Assembly: GCA_038744785.1 (NCBI GenBank)
Contig: JBCDLX010000020.1
Location: 1 to 64,000, forward strand
DNA length: 64,000 nt
Reading direction: 5' to 3'
Source: Ovoidimarina sp038744785
GTDB lineage: Bacteria > Pseudomonadota > Alphaproteobacteria > Rhodobacterales > Rhodobacteraceae
The first letter of the stretch is position 1. Each line of letters begins with the position of its first letter. Of the stretch, positions 45,528-52,567 are shown one piece after another. The notes under the pieces were generated by a model. That model made no database searches. It had not been told where the DNA came from and saw only the letters and a list, made by a program, of their open reading frames with translations. Made by a program: the position numbers and the translations under genes.

Positions 45528-46043
45528 CTAGTTTAATAGCGCGTCGATCCGGTCCGTGATCCGCCGGTCATCCGGCGCAGTGGCCGACCCCCAGGTCTCC
45601 ACCAGGGCGCCGTCAGGCCCGATCAGCACCTTGTTGAAATTCCAGCGCGGCACGAACCCTTCGTCGCGAAGGGCCGCGTAGAACGGGTGCGCGTCCCGGC
45701 CCTTCACGGCTGTGATGTCGGTCATCGGCAGGGTCAGGCCAAAGTTCATCTCGCAGAACTCCTGAACCTCTTCGCCCGTGGCAAGCTCTTGCCGGAAGTC
45801 GTTCGACGGCACGGCAAGGACGACAAGGCCCTTGTCGACGTAGCGTTCATGCAGGGCCTGGAGGTCGTCGTATTGCGGGGTAAAGCCGCAAAGCGAGGCG
45901 GTGTTGACGACCAGAACGGGCCGCCCGCGCCAGTCTTCGATCGACAGTGTGCCGCCGTCGATTGACGGAAACGTGCCGTTCAGGGGGCTCGCGTGCAGCG
46001 GGGCGGCAAGAAGGGCGGCAACAAGGAAGGCGGCGCGGTACAT
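45528..46043 (-). CDS. Glutathione peroxidase family protein, exported
   Basis: The 171-aa thiol peroxidase has a signal peptide (MYRAAFLVAALLAAPLHA), catalytic C52 in SLCGFTPQY, a probable resolving cysteine C97 and the WNFNK motif. The usual NQF glutamine is aspartate (VPSNDF, D82), a variant seen in this subgroup. Start ATG 46043 has GGAG 8 bases upstream. It would reduce peroxides in the periplasm. Confidence 0.9.
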   Translation of the reverse strand: MYRAAFLVAALLAAPLHASPLNGTFPSIDGGTLSIEDWRGRPVLVVNTASLCGFTPQYDDLQALHERYVDKGLVVLAVPSNDFRQELATGEEVQEFCEMNFGLTLPMTDITAVKGRDAHPFYAALRDEGFVPRWNFNKVLIGPDGALVETWGSATAPDDRRITDRIDALLN

Positions 46044-46200
46044 TGTGGGGGCTCCGGTAACGGGCTGTTCAGAGAAGATACGCGGGCGGGCGGCAATTGG
46101 ATGACCTTGTAAGGCGCAAGCGAGGCCCGAAGTTTCAAGATACCTTCGCTCACCCCTCTCGCCCGGCAGGCTCCCCCCCAGCATGTCCGCACCGCCCGCT

Positions 46201-46315
46201 TGGGGGCAGGATCATGCTGCCCCCATGCCCCGCCCGGCGGGCACCGCCGGGCAGCGCCCGACCCTCCCCCCGGGGGCGGGCGCTTCACGCCCACCCCGAG
46301 GCTCGGGCGCTGCCC
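46201..46315. repeat. Cluster of three hairpins, one 13-bp perfect inverted repeat
   Basis: TGGGGGCAG/CTGCCCCCA (46201-46209, 46217-46225), CCCGGCGG/CCGCCGGG around GCA (46233-46251) and GGGCAGCGCCCGA (46249-46261) against TCGGGCGCTGCCC (46303-46315). They fill the gap upstream of the peroxidase gene and after the stop of the gene at 46336. Confidence 0.75.
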
Positions 46316-46335
46316 TGAACTCCTGAAAGATATCG

Positions 46336-47439
46336 TCAATACAGCGCTCCGAGCCACTGCTTCCCAGCCTCTATAACGGCTTGCAACTTTTGCGGGTTCA
46401 ACACGAGGTACCCGCTACCTGCCGGAATACCCCACTTGATCGTTGTATCTACTGCTAAATCGAGCTTCGAGGCGCACCAGGCAAGCCCGGTTTTCAGTGC
46501 TGCCGCCAGAGCATCCAATAACTCGCCAATGCGCTTCACATCGGGTTTGTCAGAGTCCGCTTGGGATTTCAGTTCCTGAACAGGCTCCCAGATCACGACC
46601 AGTTCCTTCGCGATCGGTTGCGGGCCCCCGATGGGTTCTGGCGGCTTGTTTCCTCCGATCCCGTGCCGATTGCCTGAGGCTGTCGTAACTTCTACCTCAA
46701 GTTCCGCTATTCGGGCCTTGAGTTCAAATCGTGCCTCGATCTCCCTGATCCGTTCCGCCACACGCTCCGGCCCCGCGTCCCAGGCATCGTCCGGGATCAG
46801 TGCCACCGCTTCCTGCAGGTCCCATGGCATGGGTTTGCCTTCTAGAAACCCGCGATACCAGCGCGCCCAGAACCCCCAGGTCGTCGGGTCGGCATCGAAC
46901 GCATCGAATAGGCGTTGGGCGAAGTCGGTCCACGCCCAGTTGCCGTCGTCGGCGGGCCAGAGTGCGGTGTGGAACACCCCGCCTACCGCTTGATCGGCGT
47001 CGAGCGCGCCCGCATCGATTCCGGCGGCGGAGTACGCGGCGGATTCGGCGGAGAGGGCGGAGTGGGCGGCGGCGGAGCGGGCCGAGAGGGCGGCGGAGTG
47101 GGCGGCGAGCCGGACAGGGTCGGCGGCGGAGCGGGCCGAGAGGGCGGCGGAGTGGGCGGCGAGCAGGGCGGGGTCGGCGTCGCGGAGTTTGCCGCGGCCG
47201 GCGGCGGAGTGGGCGGTGTCTCTGATCCTCGCTTCTGCGGACGGACCCACCGCCGCGACCGCAGAAACGAGCGGCGCCCGAAGCGTGGGCAGCGCAAGTC
47301 CACGAAACGTTTCATCGTCGAATTGAGCGATCCCGGGCAATGCTCTGAGGGCCGATCGGGCGGCCAGCGCAATCGCGACCTCACGCGGCTTATCCTGAAG
47401 CCAGCGCTCAATGTCTTCTTTGTCCGAAAACTCAACCAC
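46336..47439 (-). CDS. Uncharacterised protein with 18-residue repeats and GIGxNxPPE motif
   Basis: The 367-aa protein has an N-terminal region (WLQDKPREVAIALAARSALR), an alanine/serine-rich section with near-identical 18-residue repeats (LAAHSAALSARSAADPVR type, about residues 92-125), then TTWGFWARWYRGFLEGKPMPWDLQ and ALIPDDAWDAGPERVAERI, a heptad-like helix, a GIGGNKPPEPI motif and a helical C-terminus. I recall similar modules in alphaproteobacterial proteins without known function. Start is GTG 47439 with AGGG 6 bases upstream; the frame runs on to 47658 antisense to lepA. It is head-to-head with lepA, 37 bp apart. Confidence 0.8.
   Translation of the reverse strand: MVEFSDKEDIERWLQDKPREVAIALAARSALRALPGIAQFDDETFRGLALPTLRAPLVSAVAAVGPSAEARIRDTAHSAAGRGKLRDADPALLAAHSAALSARSAADPVRLAAHSAALSARSAAAHSALSAESAAYSAAGIDAGALDADQAVGGVFHTALWPADDGNWAWTDFAQRLFDAFDADPTTWGFWARWYRGFLEGKPMPWDLQEAVALIPDDAWDAGPERVAERIREIEARFELKARIAELEVEVTTASGNRHGIGGNKPPEPIGGPQPIAKELVVIWEPVQELKSQADSDKPDVKRIGELLDALAAALKTGLAWCASKLDLAVDTTIKWGIPAGSGYLVLNPQKLQAVIEAGKQWLGALY
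47068..47164. repeat. 54-bp-period direct repeat inside the 46336-47439 gene
   Basis: A 43-base block at 47068-47110 is repeated exactly at 47122-47164. The period is 54 bp, or 18 codons, so the reading frame stays open whatever the copy number. Partial degenerate units flank it. Confidence 0.85.
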
Positions 47440-47476
47440 CGTTGACCCTGCCCGCGATCCTGCGCATATCCCCACC

Positions 47477-49276
47477 ATGACTGACCTCGCCCGCATCCGC
47501 AATTTCTCCATCGTCGCCCATATCGACCATGGGAAATCCACGCTCGCCGACCGGCTGATCCAGATGACCGGCACCGTCGCCGCGCGGGATATGCAGGAGC
47601 AGATCCTGGATTCGATGGATATCGAAAGGGAACGCGGCATCACGATCAAGGCGAACACCGTGCGGATCGAATACCCTGCGCAGGATGGCGAGACCTATAT
47701 TCTGAACCTGATCGACACGCCGGGGCATGTGGACTTCGCCTATGAGGTCTCGCGCTCGATGCAGGCTGTTGAGGGCTCTCTTCTGGTGGTCGATGCCAGC
47801 CAGGGGGTCGAGGCGCAGACGCTGGCCAATGTCTATCAGGCCATCGATGCCGACCATGAAATCGTCCCGGTCCTGAACAAGATCGACCTGCCCGCCGCCG
47901 ATATCGACCGGGTGTCGGAACAGATCGAGGATGTGATCGGGATCGACGCCACAGATGCCGTCCAGATCAGCGCCAAGACCGGGGTCGGTATTCCGGACGT
48001 GCTGGAGGCCATTGTCACGCGCCTGCCCGCGCCCACGGGCGACCGGGACGCGCCCCTGAAAGCCATGCTCGTTGACAGCTGGTACGACCCCTATCTGGGC
48101 GTTGTCGTGATGATCCGCGTGATCGACGGGGTCATCAAGAAGGGCGACCAGATCCGGATGATGCAGACGGGCGCGAAATACGGGATCGACAAGCTTGCCG
48201 TGCTGCGCCCGAAGATGCAGGACATCGCGGAATTGGGACCAGGCGAAATCGGCGTCCTGACGGCATCGATCAAACAGGTGCGCGACACCCGCGTGGGCGA
48301 CACGATCACCCATGAAAAGCGGCAGACGCCCGCGCCGCTTCCGGGGTTTAAGCCCGCGCAGCCCGTGGTGTTCTGCGGCCTCTTTCCCGTCGACAATGCC
48401 GAGTTCGAGGATCTGCGCGACGCCATCGAAAAGCTCGCCCTGAACGACGCCTCGTTCACCTATGAAATGGAAACCTCGGCCGCCCTTGGCTTCGGCTTCC
48501 GCTGCGGGTTTCTGGGGCTTCTCCACCTTGAGGTGATCCGCGACCGGATCGAGCGTGAGTATGAGATCGACCTGATCACCACCGCGCCCTCGGTGATCTA
48601 CCACGTCTTCATGCGCGACGGCGAAATGGTGGAGCTTCACAATCCCGCCGACATGCCGGACCTGACCCATGTCGATCACATTGAAGAGCCGCGGATCAAG
48701 GCCACGATTCTGGTGCCGGATGAGTTTTTGGGCGACGTGCTGAAGCTCTGCCAGGACCGGCGCGGGATACAGGAGGATCTGACCTACGCCGGGACCCGCG
48801 CGATGGTGGTCTATGACCTGCCCTTGAACGAGGTCGTGTTCGACTTCTACGACCGGCTGAAATCGGTGACGAAGGGGTATGCAAGTTTCGACTACCAGCT
48901 GACGGGCTACCGCACCGACCATCTGGTGAAGATGCAGATTTTGGTGAACGAGGAACCCGTCGACGCGCTGTCGATGATGGTTCACCGCGACCGGGCCGAA
49001 AGCCGTGGCCGGGCGATGTGCGAAAAGCTGAAGGACCTTATCCCGCGTCACATGTTCAAGATCCCGATCCAGGCCGCGATCGGCGGCCGCGTGATCGCGC
49101 GCGAGACGCTGGCGGCGCTGCGGAAGGACGTGACGGCGAAGTGCTATGGCGGCGACGCGACGCGGAAGAAGAAGCTTCTGGAGAAGCAGAAGGCGGGCAA
49201 GAAGCGCATGCGCCAGTTCGGGCGGGTAGAGATCCCGCAGGAGGCATTTATTAATGCCTTGAAGATGGACGGATAG
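47477..49276 (+). CDS. lepA: Translation elongation factor 4 (LepA)
   Basis: The 599-aa translational GTPase has G1 AHIDHGKST, G3 DTPGH, NKID (G4), an SAKTG G5 motif, and the LepA C-terminal domain (KAKCYGGDATRKKKLLEKQKAGKKRMRQFG appears near the end with K-rich pattern). LepA acts on stalled or misplaced ribosomes and in initiation. Start ATG 47477 fits the family; it starts 38 bp from the divergent gene. The AT-rich insert begins directly after its stop. Confidence 0.97.
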   Translation: MTDLARIRNFSIVAHIDHGKSTLADRLIQMTGTVAARDMQEQILDSMDIERERGITIKANTVRIEYPAQDGETYILNLIDTPGHVDFAYEVSRSMQAVEGSLLVVDASQGVEAQTLANVYQAIDADHEIVPVLNKIDLPAADIDRVSEQIEDVIGIDATDAVQISAKTGVGIPDVLEAIVTRLPAPTGDRDAPLKAMLVDSWYDPYLGVVVMIRVIDGVIKKGDQIRMMQTGAKYGIDKLAVLRPKMQDIAELGPGEIGVLTASIKQVRDTRVGDTITHEKRQTPAPLPGFKPAQPVVFCGLFPVDNAEFEDLRDAIEKLALNDASFTYEMETSAALGFGFRCGFLGLLHLEVIRDRIEREYEIDLITTAPSVIYHVFMRDGEMVELHNPADMPDLTHVDHIEEPRIKATILVPDEFLGDVLKLCQDRRGIQEDLTYAGTRAMVVYDLPLNEVVFDFYDRLKSVTKGYASFDYQLTGYRTDHLVKMQILVNEEPVDALSMMVHRDRAESRGRAMCEKLKDLIPRHMFKIPIQAAIGGRVIARETLAALRKDVTAKCYGGDATRKKKLLEKQKAGKKRMRQFGRVEIPQEAFINALKMDG

Positions 49277-49484
49277 TCCATTGGAGTGGATACGGAAAAT
49301 AATTTTTATAAATCAATTATATAAGCAGCATCAATTGACCTGATATTATAATCTGAATACCTCAGATGTCCATTTAGTGAGTTTGGAATACTAGATAGTT
49401 AAAAAGAGGTTGACTAACACTACCATTATGTTCATGGTGTGTTCTATCGGTGATTCTTGCCGAAAAAACACGTTTGAGGTGAGC
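49277..49484. other. AT-rich leader of the inserted gene pair
   Basis: These 208 bases are visibly AT-rich compared with their neighbours. A TATAAT lies at 49347-49352. No gene is seen. Confidence 0.6.
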
Positions 49485-49955
49485 ATGACTACTACCAAGC
49501 TTAATATTGAGATGTCTGGCCTGAAGGTATCATTCGAAGGGCCAACAGAATTCTTGGATGAGAAACTTGCGGAGGTCTGCGAAAAGTTGTCCTCCCTTGG
49601 GCTGCCCAGTGTGGACGGGCAGGGTGAGGTTGCTCCAAGACTGACCGAAATTCAGGAGGTCAAGATGTCAACGACTGATATTGCAGTGAAACTCACATCC
49701 AAGTCTGGTCCTGATTTGATTATGGCTGCGGCCGCGCATCTACGCTTCGTAAAGCGTCTCGAAGACTTCAAGCGCGGCGAGCTTCTGGCCGAAATGAAGT
49801 CCGCCAAGAGTTTCTATAGGCAAACCTATAGTAACAATTTGAGCAAGTCCCTTGAGGGACTGGTGAAGGGTGGGCGCTTATCCAATCCTGCTACAGAGAC
49901 CTATGCACTTCCACATACCGAAGAGGAAGGGTTGCGTGCCAAGCTTGATCTCTGA
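49485..49955 (+). CDS. Uncharacterised protein, probable winged helix (156 aa)
   Basis: The protein opens with a short strand-rich section (KLNIEMSGLKVSFEGPTEFL) and has a helical part after residue 75 that looks like a winged helix (FKRGELLAEMKSAKSFYRQT; a strand-turn ending TETYALP). I do not recognise the family. Start ATG 49485 has GAGG upstream. Lower-GC codon use contrasts with lepA. It overlaps the next gene by 20 bp, so both are likely made together. Confidence 0.72.
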   Translation: MTTTKLNIEMSGLKVSFEGPTEFLDEKLAEVCEKLSSLGLPSVDGQGEVAPRLTEIQEVKMSTTDIAVKLTSKSGPDLIMAAAAHLRFVKRLEDFKRGELLAEMKSAKSFYRQTYSNNLSKSLEGLVKGGRLSNPATETYALPHTEEEGLRAKLDL

Positions 49956-50670
49956 GGACCAGCTTCATCGATTTGCGACTTCAGGCTGCGGTCAGGCAGA
50001 TGCCTGCCTGGCTGCGTTGGCCAACCTCGGAGAACCTGCGACTATTGCGGAGATCAAGGGCGCACTGGTTAATGTTGGTGTACGGAATGCAAGGAAATGG
50101 AACGTTTCCCGAGCGCTTTCGATACTTGGACATAAGGTGTCGGGAGTGGGCGGGAAGTGGAAGATGACAGGATCAGGTATTGAATGGCTCGCAGAAAAGA
50201 ATCTCACTTCCAACACAAGCCACAAGTCGCGTTCGGAAGCTGCTCTCAGGCAACTTCTTGTGGAGATCAAGGACGCCGAAACACTCACTTTCGTTGAAGA
50301 GTGTATTTCTTGCTTGGAGAACGACCTTCATCGCTCTGCTGTAGTCATGTCATGGCTAGCTGCCGTACACGTTCTAAAGCTTCACGTACACAATCATCAC
50401 CGTTCGAGATTCGATGCCGAGGTGAAGCGGGTTAAGAAGGATTGGAGACCAGCGAGTTCGCTAGACGACTATGGGCGAATGCGCGAGGGTGAATTCTTGG
50501 ATCGGCTGAGCGCTGCTTCGGTTATTGGCAAGAACGTGAAAGCAGAGTTGGTCGGCTGCCTCGATCGGCGAAATGCTTGCGGGCACCCTAACTCCTATCA
50601 ACTGGGCGAGGCCACCGTAGCGCACCATATTGAAACGTTAATTCTTAACGTGTTTTCGAAGCACTGCTAG
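49936..50670 (+). CDS. Winged-helix plus HEPN-like protein (244 aa)
   Basis: Residues about 25-90 read as a winged helix (EPATIAEIKGALVNVGVR, ...KWKMTGSGIEWL). The second part resembles a HEPN domain: a first helix with EECISCLENDLHRSAVVMSW, a variable middle and a last segment with RRNACGH (R212-x4-H217), which matches the R-x4-6-H ribonuclease motif of HEPN toxins. Start GTG 49936 has AGGAAGGG upstream. It partners the upstream 156-aa gene. HEPN function is inferred from the motif and helix order. Confidence 0.7.
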   Translation: MPSLISEDQLHRFATSGCGQADACLAALANLGEPATIAEIKGALVNVGVRNARKWNVSRALSILGHKVSGVGGKWKMTGSGIEWLAEKNLTSNTSHKSRSEAALRQLLVEIKDAETLTFVEECISCLENDLHRSAVVMSWLAAVHVLKLHVHNHHRSRFDAEVKRVKKDWRPASSLDDYGRMREGEFLDRLSAASVIGKNVKAELVGCLDRRNACGHPNSYQLGEATVAHHIETLILNVFSKHC

Positions 50671-50744
50671 TTCTAAGCCAATTACTAGTTTGGTCGTCGT
50701 TCCTTCGGGCTAGCGGCATCAACCTGTCCCCTCCCCCATCCCTC

Positions 50745-50758
50745 TTGACCCATGTCAA
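50745..50758. promoter_or_regulatory. Predicted FNR/FnrL-type operator
   Basis: TTGACCCATGTCAA is a perfect TTGAY-N4-RTCAA palindrome, the site used by FnrL in Rhodobacter. It lies 56 bases before the DUF6455 start, with a possible -10 TATGTT at 50776-50781, close to an activator position. Confidence 0.72.
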
Positions 50759-50813
50759 TTTGTCGCACCACCTGATATGTTAGCCCTCGCTGACAGGGGA
50801 GAGGAGGGGCCTT

Positions 50814-51101
50814 TTGAAGGCACCGTTGTATCAGGACTGGCTCGACCGGTTCGAGGCGCGGCTGTCGCTCCGGCGCCGGGCCATGAAGGCCCTGGGCGTG
50901 GCGCTGCCTGCGCGGCCCGACAAAGATACCCAGGAAATCCTGCGCCAGACCCTGATCACCTGCACGACCTGCGATCACGCCCGCCCCTGCGCGGCGTGGC
51001 TGGAACTGGGCGACACTTTCGCCGGCCCGCCCGCCTTCTGCCCCAACCGCGACCGCTATCTGAGGCTTCTGGCCCGCCGACGGCGGAAGCGGATGCGGTA
51101 A
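50814..51101 (+). CDS. DUF6455 family four-cysteine protein
   Basis: The 95-aa protein has CTTCDHARPCAAW (about 50-62) and a CPN near 77, giving four cysteines that may bind iron or zinc, and a basic tail (RRRRKRMR). I recognise the pattern as DUF6455. Start TTG 50814 has GGAGGGG upstream. A perfect FnrL-type box precedes it, so expression when oxygen is low is likely. No function is known to me. Confidence 0.8.
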   Translation: MKAPLYQDWLDRFEARLSLRRRAMKALGVALPARPDKDTQEILRQTLITCTTCDHARPCAAWLELGDTFAGPPAFCPNRDRYLRLLARRRRKRMR

Positions 51102-51284
51102 GCGCCACCTGACCCGACGATCATACCACCCTTTCTCGTGACTTACCGCTTGGTGATTCTGGTCGGGTCGACACATTGCTGGGTAAACGCGGTGTTTGCA
51201 CCCGCAGAAACATGTGAAAATCGCAGGACCCCGGGCGTTTCGAATTGTACCGCCGCAATCCTTGGGCAAGTCATAAGGAATCGT

Positions 51285-51336
51285 GTTATCCACAGGAAAT
51301 CCCCAAGCTATATCAACATGTTGTCCCCAGGAAAAT
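51285..51336 (+). repeat. Imperfect direct repeat containing a DnaA-box-like sequence
   Basis: GTTATCCACAGGAAAT (51285-51300) and GTTGTCCCCAGGAAAA (51320-51335) are 35 bp apart; the first contains TTATCCACA, the DnaA consensus. They sit in the noncoding stretch just before the structured RNA candidate. Confidence 0.45.
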
Positions 51337-51379
51337 TTGATGCTGCAGTGCTTTTTTCTTGCGCCGGGGCAGCATGAAT

Positions 51380-51936
51380 GTGACGGTCTAACCATCGCGA
51401 CGGAGACGCAAGTCACCAGAGCGGGACGCGGACAGCCAGGGGCATCTGCGCGACGCCAAGACGGGACATGAGCCCGGCTTGGGATCGCAAAGGGGTCCGG
51501 GCGGCGGACAAGACAACGGGGGCCTTCGGGTTCAAGTTGGTTTGACCGAAGCTTTGGTTGCCGTGGGCCAAGTCGGACCTTCGGGAACGACAAGGCAACC
51601 GGGCGGTGTGGCAGCACGCCGAACGGGGCCTCGGGCCGGATGCCAGCATTCGGGCGGGGGCAACCTTGCAAGCGGTGGCAACACCAGGCGCAGGGGCTGC
51701 GGCGGGCGGCGACGTTCGGTGCAGCATCTGTCGGGCGTCCTTCGGGCCGGTCGGCAGGGCCGCAAGGTACCCGCAAGGGTGACGAGCGGTGGCGGAAGTT
51801 CGAGAGGGCTCCCGCAACTGGGTCCGAGTTCCAATTCAGCTTTGGCTGATATTGGTAGGACGGCTCAGGAAGGCGTCAGGCCGTGTCCGCAAGGATGCAT
51901 GCAAAAGACCGCGTCTTTTAGCACCTGACGCCTTTT
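51380..51936 (+). ncRNA. Candidate structured noncoding RNA, novel
   Basis: About 550 bases have no convincing reading frame on either strand but contain RNA-like pairs on the plus strand. GGTTGCC (51556-51562) pairs with GGCAACC (51594-51600) and encloses GTCGGACC-TTCG-GGAACGAC (51572-51591). GCAA-type GNRA loops close stems at 51674-51685 (GGTG/CACC), 51769-51780 (ACCC/GGGT) and 51885-51896. CTTCGG occurs three times. It ends with a terminator at 51936. It does not match RNase P (no GAGGAAAGTCC) or tmRNA motifs. Start and function unknown; the 5' end is estimated. Confidence 0.5.
51872..51936 (+). terminator. Long compound terminator hairpin
   Basis: GGCGTCAGG (51872-51880) pairs with CCTGACGCC (51924-51932) and is followed by TTTT. 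Inside it sit GTCC-GCAA-GGAT and AAAAGAC-CGC-GTCTTTT (51903-51919). Orientation fits plus-strand transcription. Confidence 0.7.
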
Positions 51937-51956
51937 CCTGTGGCTGGGTCCCAATT

Positions 51957-52020
51957 TGACGGCGACCCCAGAACGCAAAGCGGGGCCCGGCTGCCTTCAT
52001 AGCCCCGAGCCCCGCCGTCA
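51957..52020. repeat. Second hairpin after the RNA candidate
   Basis: TGACGGCG (51957-51964) pairs with CGCCGTCA (52013-52020), enclosing CGGGGC/GCCCCG (51981-51986, 52002-52007). No T tract. The rest of 52021-52146 shows nothing I can support. Confidence 0.55.
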
Positions 52021-52146
52021 GCGTCAGCTGATGCATACCGCGTCTCATGCACCTGTGCGGTCACCCATACACAGGACTATCTGACAGATCAACTACATGT
52101 CGCGGTCGATGTTGCAGAAATGTCCATAAGTGGCATGTCTGCGCTG

Positions 52147-52485
52147 TTACCCGTCCAAGGGTGGCAATCCGATCTGATGTCGTGTCCGGTCGATCCGGTT
52201 CAACAGCTCATCAGCATCCAGACGCGGGTCGGACGCGTTGCTGCCAGAAGGCGTGCCCTGATTAGACGGTTCCCCAAGCTGCGCGCGAATGGCACTCTTG
52301 GCTTCTGGCGCCTCTTCGCCCGCGTATGAGGCATCAAGCGCCCGTTGCAGAAACGCCAGCGACACAAGGGCACCGGCAGCCTCACCATAGCGCGTAACGA
52401 TCACCCAGCCCTCGTTCCGGCATAGATGATCGAGAGCCCGGGCCAGGCAGCGGCGAAGGTTTGTGACGGGAATGCGTTCGGCCAT
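52147..52485 (-). CDS. Phd/YefM-like antitoxin, no adjacent toxin
   Basis: The 112-aa protein begins MAERIPVTNLRRCLARALDHL and has WVIVTRYGEAAGALVSLAFL, the pattern of Phd/YefM antitoxins that bind DNA with the N-terminus. Start ATG 52485 has AGGAG 6 bases upstream. The C-terminal half is polar and unlike a toxin. No toxin gene is adjacent: downstream is the hairpin region and upstream the alpha/beta hydrolase. It is an orphan or a regulator. Confidence 0.72.
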   Translation of the reverse strand: MAERIPVTNLRRCLARALDHLCRNEGWVIVTRYGEAAGALVSLAFLQRALDASYAGEEAPEAKSAIRAQLGEPSNQGTPSGSNASDPRLDADELLNRIDRTRHQIGLPPLDG

Positions 52486-52567
52486 CTGCGGCTCCTGACA
52501 TGCGGGCGATTGCAGAATGCAAGCTAAGGCGGCGGGGGTTAACGAATTCAAAGGCAACCGTGCGGCC

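Noticed and set aside
47440..47658. N-terminal extension of the 46336-47439 gene
   Set aside because: It runs antisense through the conserved start of lepA.
50685..51776. 363-codon minus-strand frame
   Set aside because: It is antisense to the DUF6455 gene and the RNA candidate and has no protein-like pattern.
51413..51928. Long overlapping open frames on both strands in the GC-rich stretch
   Set aside because: Products are Gly/Arg/Ser- or Pro-rich without domains, several frames are open at once, and no ribosome site precedes them; RNA-like pairing explains the sequence better.
51380..51936. RNase P or tmRNA gene
   Set aside because: GAGGAAAGTCC and the tmRNA acceptor ends or tag reading frame are not present.
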